From assembly GCA_946122785.1 (NCBI GenBank), contig CAMGYJ010000010.1, forward strand, positions 45,343,134-45,407,133: DNA of 64,000 nucleotides. The letters are read 5' to 3'. Below, in pieces: positions 55,610 through 64,000 of this stretch. This DNA comes from Linum tenue (taxonomy: Eukaryota; Streptophyta; Magnoliopsida; Malpighiales; Linaceae). Under the pieces are notes generated by a model, which did no database searches, had not been told where the DNA came from, and worked only from the letters and a program-made list of their open reading frames with translations. A program made the translations under genes and the position numbers. The stretch's first letter is position 1. Each line of letters opens with the position of its first letter.

Positions 55610-55770
55610 GGGAAACGGTGCGATCTGGTCTAGACCATACGGTCTACGGTCCAGATCGTGAGGCTAGAGTATAGACCACAGACCAGACCACAGACTATAC
55701 GGTCCGGTCCAGACCACGTCTGTGTGGTCGGGTCCGGTACGGTTTGGTCCTGATAGACCACACTCAACGA
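55610..55770. repeat. Short-period GGTCCAGACC-type repeat patch
   Basis: Dense direct and inverted copies of GGTCTAGACC / GGTCCAGACC-like words after TAGGGCTGGGAAACGG. It resembles the terminal region of another TIR element; the second end was not found. Confidence 0.4.
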
Positions 55771-56884
55771 AAAATGAACAATTTGTTTAGTCAACTACAC
55801 AAAATGTTGAACCAATAACCAAGATTTTTTTTTTGAAACATTTATTCTAACATGCATGAATAATTTTGACACCCAAAATCTTAGTACATAATAAAGATAC
55901 AAAGTAAAAGCATCCCAACATGCACCATAAAGTCATAAACATTAAAATAATTTCACATAGAGACACTATTATCTCTACTCTCTAGTGAAATGTGATTGTG
56001 AATGAAGGAGGGGACGAGATTCTCAAAATTAAGATTGAGACTTGGGTGTCGTTGTGGGAGTTGGGAGAGTGGTCGAATGGCCTTTTAACACAGATCGTAA
56101 AGCGTAGAACCAAAGCATAAAAGCGTAAGTTTTTTACGCACACTGTAAAATAGCTAAAATATGTTAAGTACGACATGTACCATGTAAAATATGAGTGCAC
56201 AGATTTTGGAAAAGTTCATAAATATCTGCAACTCATGTCTAAAGTAGAGCAACTCATAACATCTTAACAATAAGTTCATAATATAGATCTTAACAATAGG
56301 CCACCTTCCTCTCTATGCTAATGAATTTGGGAAAACATAGCTGATGAATTAGATTACTCTATTGAAACTAAGAATGCATCCAAGTACTTGATATGTATAT
56401 TTTAATCTCAAATGTATAATATTGTTGGTGATTTACCTTTAAAATATATTTTTTATAATTAACTTTATGAAAATAATACCCATTTAGTGAACTATAAGAG
56501 TAAAAGTGTAAAACTTTTTAGTGAACTAGAAGCGTAAAGGGGTAAACTTTTAAGTTTAAACCGCAATTTACTCCAATATTATACACTTAAGTTTTTATAT
56601 GAAAACGAAAAGTTTTTATGTTTTAAAGCGCGATTTTAACTGCATTGCATACACTAGTCCCCTCCTCAAATTTGTTATTATTAATGACCAGGTGCACCTC
56701 CGCTCACCTGTCATTAATAATAGTCAACCTACCTAAATTAAAAGTTACTCAAAACAAAATATTCCAATTAGCAATAACTAGTGTTACCACTATATTAACA
56801 AAAAAAAAAAAAAAAATGGTAGCACCCTACTCCTTCCCTTATTTATTCGGCCAAGTCTACCAAAAAAATACTAATAAAAGACTA
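55771..56884. other. No gene seen
   Basis: AT-rich DNA with short ORFs only. A poly-A run (about 56800-56816) lies near the start of the copy 3 upstream block. Confidence 0.45.
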
Positions 56885-57258
56885 CTTTGTATTATTTGAG
56901 TTATTCGGCAAGTCATTCTTTGTTTCTTTTTTCGTTGAATCGTTCGTTGTTTTTTCTTGTTAGGTGAAAGGATATTTTCTAAAAAGAAAATATGGATGAA
57001 GAAGCTGAGACATATCCCGAGTCAATCATGAAGCGCTAATTCATCTTTTCTTCGAAATATCATTTTCCGATTAGCTAATTAATTGTAATGAAGACGTAAT
57101 TATTATATATAACATGATTGCCATCCCAATCTCCGATCAAGCTCATCTGGATCGAACCAGAAAGTATCCCCTAACTCCCCCTCTTAGCCAGCAAATTAGC
57201 ATTATTACATCCCAATCTATCCGAAAATCATCTCGACCAGCAAACAATCAGCATACTC
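56885..57258 (+). promoter_or_regulatory. Upstream block of coiled-coil copy 3
   Basis: Shares AAAATATGGATGAAGAAGCT and AATTATTATATATAACATGA with the other units. TATATATAA is at about 57104-57112, some 150 bp before the ATG. It is more diverged and shorter than the blocks of copies 1, 2 and 4. Confidence 0.6.
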
Positions 57259-59016
57259 ATGGTTCTCTTTGATTTCAAGTCCGACAAGCAATTCGTTGCT
57301 TCCTCGGACAGAGCCACCCTCCAAGTCTATGAGTTGACCAACCCTACTGCCAATCCTTCCTCCATCCGAAACAATCATTGGAAGGAAGTTGCCACCATCA
57401 CCGCCCGTGATCAAATTCAAAGCGACGGCGACGAGGACCAAGACGATGATCACAAAGCATCAGCGGGGGAGGAGGAATCTTCTTACGACGGGTTGATGTT
57501 CTTCGATGGTCACGGGGAGATCGAGGGGCGGGAGGCATTGACCAAGCTAGCCCAACACCTCAGCCGACTGCAATTCAGAGTGAGCCCTCAAGGGTTATGT
57601 TTCCAGGATGTTACCGGGTTCGGCGAACACAGAGATTTCGGGTTTCACTATCTCCGATTAAACGATCTTTTCAACTGGCCGTATCATGGTATCAAAACGG
57701 CGAGCATCACCATGTGGCGACGCCTGGTGTTGGAGTACACCGTACCAAAATGGGGGAAGCGGCCAATGGTCGCCGGTGGTGTGAGCAAGGAGAGGTACGA
57801 GGAGCTGAAAAAGATGATCGAAACGAAGGATGAAGAGTTGGGAAAGCTGAGGGAGGATATGGAAGAACAAGATTGGGAGATGGAAAGGCTAAAAAAGGAG
57901 AGGGGGAAGCACGAGACAGAGCTTCGCGAGTTGAAAAAGCAAACCGGCAAAGAGATGCGGCAGCTGAGGGAGGAGATGGAAGAACGAGATTTGGAGATAG
58001 AGAAGCTGAAAGAGGAGAGCGAAAAACACGAGCAGGAGCTGCGAGACTTGGAAAAGAAAAATGACAAGGAGCTGCGAAAGATGTCGAAGAAAAAAGATGG
58101 CGAGTTAGAAACGCTCAAGAGGGAGAAGGACGAGGAAGTGGAGGATAAAATTGACGAGCTAGAGATGTTGAGAAGAGAAAAGGACGAGGAGTTGAAAAAG
58201 TTGAGGGAGGAAGTGAAGAATCTGAAAAGAGACAAGAAGCAGGAAGATGGAGCAGCATCAGGAGTAGGTGAGAAAGGGAAGATGACGGTGGACAGTGATG
58301 AATGGCACAAGTTGAAGAACGACGAGACAGAGATGAGGGAGCAGGTAGCGAAGAAGGATGAAGCGTTGCGAAGGATTATGAACGAGAAGAAGGACGCCGC
58401 GGCGGAATACCAAAAGCTAAGGATTGAGAAGGAAGAAATGATGAAAGCGAATGCAGCGGAAACAAAAAAGCTAAGAAACCAACTGTCACAACTCCCTCGG
58501 GAGCTGGAGCAACGACGCAAGCAATCATGGATACAAACAGCTGCTGAAACTAAGTTGGTGTCGTTTACTGAGCGCACTGACAAAATCATAAGCAGAAAAC
58601 GGCCGGTGCCACAGGATACTTGGAGTTTGTCCGCCGAACTCACATGGGGAACCGGAATGTTCCAGTATGAGCCACGTAGGAACAACGGCTCCTGGCCATT
58701 CTCGCTAGCATTTGGGCTGTCTTTGGTGGATGAAGATCCCGAGAATTGGCTACCTCCCCCCAAGATTCAGGTGCACAATTCCAGAGGCTCATTCGACAAA
58801 GACAACTGGTGGTTTACGAGGACAACCCATCCGGATGGCGGCTTGACGATGATGGCTTATTATGACGGCGATTTCTTTTCTTCTATTCTCCCCGAGAATA
58901 GCTACCCTGTCCGACTTCCCTATGCATGGGACAATCATAATTTTTGGGCAGATACAGCTTGCTTCCTGGCTATGGTGGGCGGCGAATACAAGCTTGCTTT
59001 CATGTACCGCGAGTAG
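57259..59016 (+). CDS. Uncharacterised coiled-coil protein, cluster copy 3
   Basis: Intronless frame of 585 residues with the same architecture as copies 1 and 2: N-terminal domain 1-165 with an acidic linker (52-75), coiled coil about 177-430 with the VDSDEW motif, and C-terminal domain to 585 (DEDPENWLPPPKIQVH; DNWWFTRTTHPDGG; VRLPYAWDNHNFWADTAC; YKLAFMYRE). The extra length comes from a 39-residue module present twice in the coil (197-235 and 236-274; both read LRE(D/E)MEE(Q/R)D(W/L)E at their start). The duplication is 117 bp, in frame. No recognised domain, no signal peptide. The 3' flank (TAACGGCGGGCTGGAT) matches that of copy 2 but not of copy 1. Confidence 0.85.
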   Translation: MVLFDFKSDKQFVASSDRATLQVYELTNPTANPSSIRNNHWKEVATITARDQIQSDGDEDQDDDHKASAGEEESSYDGLMFFDGHGEIEGREALTKLAQHLSRLQFRVSPQGLCFQDVTGFGEHRDFGFHYLRLNDLFNWPYHGIKTASITMWRRLVLEYTVPKWGKRPMVAGGVSKERYEELKKMIETKDEELGKLREDMEEQDWEMERLKKERGKHETELRELKKQTGKEMRQLREEMEERDLEIEKLKEESEKHEQELRDLEKKNDKELRKMSKKKDGELETLKREKDEEVEDKIDELEMLRREKDEELKKLREEVKNLKRDKKQEDGAASGVGEKGKMTVDSDEWHKLKNDETEMREQVAKKDEALRRIMNEKKDAAAEYQKLRIEKEEMMKANAAETKKLRNQLSQLPRELEQRRKQSWIQTAAETKLVSFTERTDKIISRKRPVPQDTWSLSAELTWGTGMFQYEPRRNNGSWPFSLAFGLSLVDEDPENWLPPPKIQVHNSRGSFDKDNWWFTRTTHPDGGLTMMAYYDGDFFSSILPENSYPVRLPYAWDNHNFWADTACFLAMVGGEYKLAFMYRE

Positions 59017-59384
59017 TACGTAACGGCGGGCTGGATATTGTTTCCAATTTGTAACAATAATTTGGCTAACGGATAAGGCCATGTCAGCATCATAAAAAAT
59101 ATGATATGATGACTGCCACGTGGGAGCCAACTCAACATCGTAAAATCTTAGTCATGATTACTAACTTCGTTAACGAAGACGTAACGGTTGGCTAATAATT
59201 TGTATTTTGATAGTTGTGACTATAATTTCTCACTGCTTAATAGTTATGGCTAATATATTGTATTTACCCTAAAATCTAATCAAATACATGATAGCCTCTC
59301 CCACAGGATTATCAAAGGATAAACAATTTTTGTTTTGTTACATAGTATGTAGCGTTTCTCACCAACTGCAAGTAAGTTGACTTC

Positions 59385-60176
59385 TAATATGTTTTTGTTG
59401 TGTTCTTAGGTCGTCGCTTATTTCAAAAATCATGAATTGTTTTAAAAAGACTACATGAAAGTATTTACTTGGCCAAGTCCACTAAAAAAATCAGATAAAT
59501 AAAAGACTACTCGACAATCAAAATTGTTTTGTTGGGTTCTTGCCTTCTTGGGTCGTCGGTTTATTAGATGTTCAAACATGCACTATGTTTGGGCCGGCTT
59601 TTAGAAGTGCTTTTCGGCTTCAAAAGCTGAAGCAGGGTCAAACACCTCTAAAAGCTCGGCTTTTAAAAAGCCAAAAAACGCTTTTGTATAACATAAAAGC
59701 AGAAGCTCCGATTTGGAGCTTCTGCGAAATGCTGTTTTGAAAATACAAGATTATCCTTATCATATTTTAATTTTATTTCAGATAATATAATTTTCCTTCA
59801 TTTATATCATTTGAAAAATAAAATAAATTATAAAATCATATTATTTAATATAAAAGAAATCTAACAAGATCCATTTTGACTACTTTTTATTGTTTAGAAT
59901 TTTTTTTCGTATTTTATATTATAAGTCCTTTATAGTCATTTTACACAAACTTTCATATTAAAAAGCACTTGTAATAGTTTTACAGTCAAACACTCAACTG
60001 CTTTTTTTGAAAAGTACTTATCTAAAAGCTCCAGCCAGAAGCTGCTTCTGCCAAAGCTACAACAATGCCATGAATTGTTTAGAAATGACTACATTGTACT
60101 ATTTATTCGGCCAAGTCTACCCAAAAATATTAATAAAAGGCTACATTGTATTATTTGGCAAGTCATTCTTTTTTAA
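59385..60176 (+). repeat. Decayed upstream-block relic without a gene, split by a TIR element
   Basis: Fragments at 59385-59520 and 60063-60176 match parts of the unit upstream block (GACTACAT...TTTATTCGGCCAAGTCTACC; GGCAAGTCATTCTTTT). No coding remnant follows. Between them (about 59588-60058) is a non-coding segment with partly inverted ends (GGCCGGCTTTTAGAAGTGC; inverse of the right end GGCTGGAGCTTTTAGATAAG), probably a MITE; no TSD was placed. Confidence 0.5.
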
Positions 60177-60567
60177 TAAGGTGAAAAAATATTTTAAAAT
60201 AAAAAACCTTCATAAAAGGATAGATGCAAACCTAAAAATATTAAAAATAAATTAAAAGGAAAAAGAAAATAAAAAATCTCATTTTTTAAAGGTAATTTTG
60301 GCTTTCATATTCAATTGCAAGCTTGCAAATATGCAATGGGTAACCACGTCAATACAGTTGATTTTGCAATTGCAAAACATATTTCATGTCATTTTGCAAT
60401 CGTAAATACAATATCCATGTGGATGCTCTTATCACGCTGATATGATGTTGGTATGACAGTGCGAAGATAGTATAAAGTCTTATCTTTGAGAAAAAAGTTG
60501 ATGTCATCATACCACAATCATATCATGTTATTATCACTATGATATCTTTTTTTTTTTTTTTTGAACG

Positions 60568-62515
60568 TTGATGGGTCTTCTCATTAATAAGAATGTTGTT
60601 ACTCCTGCTGCTGATATTGGTTCTAGTTATGTTCTACCTCCCCTTTCTTACTTCTATGACACATATCCCATTTTACCTTCAGACCACAACATACATGAGA
60701 CCACTGATCCATGCTATTCTCCTTCTTCTGGATCAGTTGATCCTGATTCTTCTTCTTCCTCACCTTCTTCTCCTTCTTCTGCTCCTACACCTCCCATTGC
60801 TCTTCATAAACCTCAAAGAGTAGTCAAGAAACCTGCATACTTATCTGACTATCATGTCAGCTTGCTTTCTTCTACTACTCCCCCACATGATTCTAAGCTG
60901 CTGTACCCTCTAAGTGACTGCATCAGTTATGATCATTTACCCCCTTCTCATAAACTCTTTTCTCTCTCTATTACTGTTCTTCCTGAACCACACACTTATC
61001 AGCAGGCAGTACTCATTCCTTGTTGGAATGATGCAATGAATGAAGAAATGGCAGCTTTGGATGCCAACAGAACTTGGGATGTAGTGGACAGACCAATTAA
61101 CAAACCAGTTGTGGGCAACAAGTGGGTTTATAAAACCAAGTATCTTCCTAATGGCTCAATTGAAAGGTGCAGGGCACGTTTAGTTGCAAAAGGGTACACA
61201 CAAACACATGGTGTAGATTTCATGGAAACCTATTCACCTGTGGCTAAGATGAACTCAGTCAAGTTATTAATTGCTGTTGCTGCCATCAATGGCTGGGATT
61301 TACAACAAATGGATGTTAGCAACGCGTTTTTACATGGTGATTTGGATGAGGAAGTGTTCATGGAATTGCCTCCTAATTTGAAGAATCAGGAAGGGATGCA
61401 AGGCAAAGTTTGTAGACTTAGAAAGTCTTTTGTATGGCCTTAAACAATGGTATCTCAAACTCAGTCATTGCCTTCAGGATTTTGGGTTCATACAATCTTT
61501 TGATGATTATTCTGTGTTCAACTTACAGAAACAGGACTCTTGTGTGTTTGTGATCATCTATGTTCATGATCTCATCATTGCTGGGAATGATGCAGACTTG
61601 ATCAAGCAGACAAAACGGCATTTACATCATTCTTTCAAAATCAAAGATCTGGGCACTCTCAAGTACTTTCTTGGTGTTGAAATTGCCAGGTCTGCTGCAG
61701 GGATCTCTCTTTGCCAAAGGAAATTCTGTCTGGAACTTCTTTCTGAGGCAGACTTCCTCGAATCCAAGCGTGCTAAGACTCCCATGAGTATGAAAACATC
61801 CTTGTCTGCATCTGATGGTGTTCCTCTCCCAGATGGCTCTGTTTTTCGTCATCTTCTGGGCCAACTTCAGTACCTCACAACCACCAGACCAGACATATGC
61901 TTCCCTGTCCAGCAACTCTGCCAATTTCAAGGGGCCCCAACCACAGTTCATCTTCAAGCATTGCACAGGATTTTAAGATACCCGAAGTCTCATCCATCTC
62001 AAGGACTGTGGTTTTCTTCTTCTAACTCTACTCAACTCAAGGGTTACTGTGACTCCGATTGGGCGACTTGCCCTGATACAAGGCGTTCTGTAACATGTTA
62101 CTGCACCTTCCTCGGCAATTCTCTATTAACCTGGAAGAGTAAGAAGCAATCCACAGTTTCCCGTTCTTCCTCAGAAGCAGAGTATCGAGCTTTAGCTCAA
62201 CTTTCCTGTGAAATTCAATGGCTAAAATCCCTTCTAGGATTTTATGGAGTTGATAATCCAGAGCCAGTTCAAGTCTTTTGCGATAATCAATCCGCACTTC
62301 ATATTGCAGAAAATCCAGTCTTTCACGAGCGAATGAAGCACATTGAGGTTGATTGCCATGTAACTCGTGAAAGACTGCGATCTGGGTTACTATCTCTGCA
62401 TCACATTCAATCAGAAGAACAAGTTGCCGATTTCTTCACCAAGGGACTTTCTTCTGAACGGTTCGATTTCCTTCTTTCCAAGCTGGGAGTTCATGACATG
62501 TATCTCCCAGCTTGA
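60568..62515 (+). pseudogene. 5'-truncated Ty1/copia pol, frameshifted
   Basis: Starts just after a poly-T run (60548-60562) in the linker between integrase and RT and continues through RT and RNase H. Gag, protease and integrase are missing. Near 61425-61445 the frame shifts in the CRLRKS region and about four codons of the usual KQxPRxW stretch are lost. The RT active-site box reads YVHD instead of YVDD, removing a catalytic Asp. RNase H (YCDSDWATC; SSSEAEYRAL; FCDNQSALHIAENP) is open to a stop at 62515. Dead by at least three independent lesions. Confidence 0.9.
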
Positions 62516-62522
62516 GGGGGCC

Positions 62523-62903
62523 TGTGAAGGAAAGATGTAGAGAGCAGCCATTGACGACGAGCTTCACGGACAAGACGACCTGGGCTTCCTTTCACCTTGG
62601 TCGAAGAAGAAAGAGCTGCTAGATCAAACGACGCCGTGTTTTCTAAGTAGTCAACTCTACAAGACTGAACGGCATTGCGTGGTAGTGCTGTTAGTAAATA
62701 ATGTAACGCCAAGTGGCGAGATGTTAGTGGTTAGTCTAGTTACCGTTATCCTGCAATAACTCTACTTTACCTTTCTGTTTTGTAGTGTAGTGGTAAATAG
62801 TTAGAAGATGATGTATATACACTCTTCAGAAAATGGAATGAAGCCATCCTGGCAAATTCCCCAACTATGCCTTTCTTTCGTTTTCTGATTTCTGCACTTA
62901 TCA
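62523..62903 (+). mobile_element. 3' LTR of the truncated copia element
   Basis: TGTGAAGGAAAG follows the purine tract TTGAGGGGGCC directly after the RNase H stop codon. The right end is uncertain; candidate CA termini are at 62896 and 62903, after which the duplicated upstream block resumes (about 62925). No second LTR is present. Confidence 0.6.
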
Positions 62904-62924
62904 TCGGTTAGGGTTTCAACCTTT

Positions 62925-64000
62925 CTCATCGCCAAATACAGTCAGCATAAGTCAATGATTTGTAACAGGTATTCGGCGCCGGATGAGTTCCATATAGAGG
63001 TGGCAATTGGATCGGATTCGTGGATTGGATTGGTGGATCTATGGATCAAATGGATTGGATCCAATAGATTGGTGGATTCATGAATTGTATCAAATGGATT
63101 GATGGATTGATCCATGAATCCAAATGACATCCAAGGCTTGGACCAGAATGTAAATTTTGAAAAGTTTAGGTACTAAAATGTCATAATGAAAAATTTTAGG
63201 TACCAAAATGTAAATTTCCAATGATTTTTTTCGTATAAAAATATAAATTTTAGGTACAAAAATGTAAAATATATAGGATCAAATCGTAATTTGTCATTTG
63301 GATCCATGGATTGATCCATGAATTCACCAATCCAATTGGATTTTGATCAAATGGAATGGATTTAAATGGATTGGATTAAGTGGATAATTTGGTGGATGGA
63401 TTGGATTGGATTCATGGATTTGGATCCTAATTGCCACCTCTAGTTACATACCCATTTTAGTTCTCTTCGGAATGCTTGATTCAGCTCAATTTGTACCTAT
63501 TCGTTTTCATACAAATTTAATAAATATCGAAAACATCAATACTTTAATGCATAATAGATAAGCTCCTCTCCTCTCCTCTCCTACCCAACACAACTAAACT
63601 GACTTCTAATATGTGTTTGTGTGGTGTGTTCTTCGGTCGTCGACTTATTGAATTTCTTTAAGAACAGGTGAAGTATTTTAATCTATCATGAATTGATTAA
63701 AACAAGACTACATGGTGCCAAGTCTACCAAATAAAAAAAATTGTAATGAAAAAGTCTACTAAGATGATGATGATGATGATAATAGAAGACTACATTTTAT
63801 AATTTATTGGACAAAGTCATTCTTTTTTCTTTTAATTAGGCGATAGGTTATTTTTTAAAAGAAAATATTGATGAAGAAGCTAAGACATATGTTTATATAA
63901 GACTCTAAGAGTCAATCCTTAAGCCCTAACTCATCCTTTCTAAGAAATGTCAATTTCCAATTAATGAAATAGATGCACTATTATATGCTATTTAAATTTT
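62925..64000 (+). promoter_or_regulatory. Upstream block of a probable fourth coiled-coil unit
   Basis: Apart from one MITE, it follows 34347-34958 almost step by step. The last 210 bp (63787-64000) agree with 34734-34958 with few differences, up to ATGCTATTTAAATTTT at the window edge. In copy 1 the start codon comes about 186 bp after that point, so a fourth gene would start just outside the window. Confidence 0.7.
62995..63442 (+). mobile_element. GGATTGGAT-type hAT MITE
   Basis: 448-bp element with inverted ends TAGAGGTGGCAATTGGATC and TAGAGGTGGCAATTAGGATC, flanked by GTTCCATA (62987-62994) and GTTACATA (63443-63450), an 8-bp TSD with one mismatch. The paralogous unfilled site is readable at 34410-34417 and 46844-46851 (GTTCCATACCCATTT). 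The interior has many GGATTGGAT / ATCCATGAATCC words. Confidence 0.88.

Noticed and set aside
57684..58763. Long Ser/Phe-rich minus-strand ORFs opposite the coiled-coil genes (also 35569-36198 and 52948-53805)
   Set aside because: They are the antisense reading of GAG/AAG-rich coil codons, which gives CTC/CTT codons (Leu, Phe, Ser). They track the coil exactly and contain no domain.

Overview
The window is plant nuclear DNA, almost certainly from a eudicot. The evidence is spliced genes with GT-AG introns and plant-specific families (a SUVR5-type histone methyltransferase, a SAG39-type papain-like protease, a plant BTB/POZ protein), AT-rich intergenic DNA, and a heavy load of Ty1/copia elements and small TIR elements. 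No species can be named from the sequence alone. All calls come from reading the sequence; no database search was possible.

Layout. 1-8.7 kb is repeat-dominated: two halves of copia-like elements in opposite orientation (pol plus LTR on the minus strand, then PBS plus gag on the plus strand), primer-binding-site-like repeats, and a tandem TRIM-like array. 11-31 kb is the conventional gene-bearing part: SUVR5-like histone methyltransferase (13842-20282, +, 11 coding exons), a TMEM220-like membrane protein (21023-21541, -, 2 exons), a papain-family cysteine protease (22183-23205, +, no intron) followed by two copies of a MULE-type MITE, and a BTB/POZ protein (28720-30815, +, 2 exons).

31-64 kb is an accessory region built on a repeated unit. 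Three intronless paralogous genes (35144-36835, 52517-54136, 57259-59016) encode 539-585 residue proteins with one architecture: a conserved N-terminal domain, an acidic linker, a long charged coiled coil and a conserved tryptophan-rich C-terminal domain. I do not recognise the family. The upstream DNA is duplicated with each gene. The window ends inside the upstream block of a probable fourth unit, and a fifth decayed upstream relic lies at 59.4-60.2 kb.

The units have been invaded repeatedly. Insertions include a 1.5 kb MULE-like element with 44-bp GGTCGACC arrays and an exact 9-bp TSD, several hAT- and MULE-type MITEs with readable TSDs, and a complete, apparently very young copia element (47261-51832) with identical 172-bp LTRs and an open 1392-codon polyprotein. 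There are also two nested non-autonomous LTR elements (39593-43181 inside 37490-43983). The inner one carries an intronless, broken copy of the 40S ribosomal protein S2 (uS5) gene.

The ordinary genes do not form a pathway together. The strongest candidates for something undescribed are the coiled-coil gene cluster and the LTR element that captured a host mRNA.
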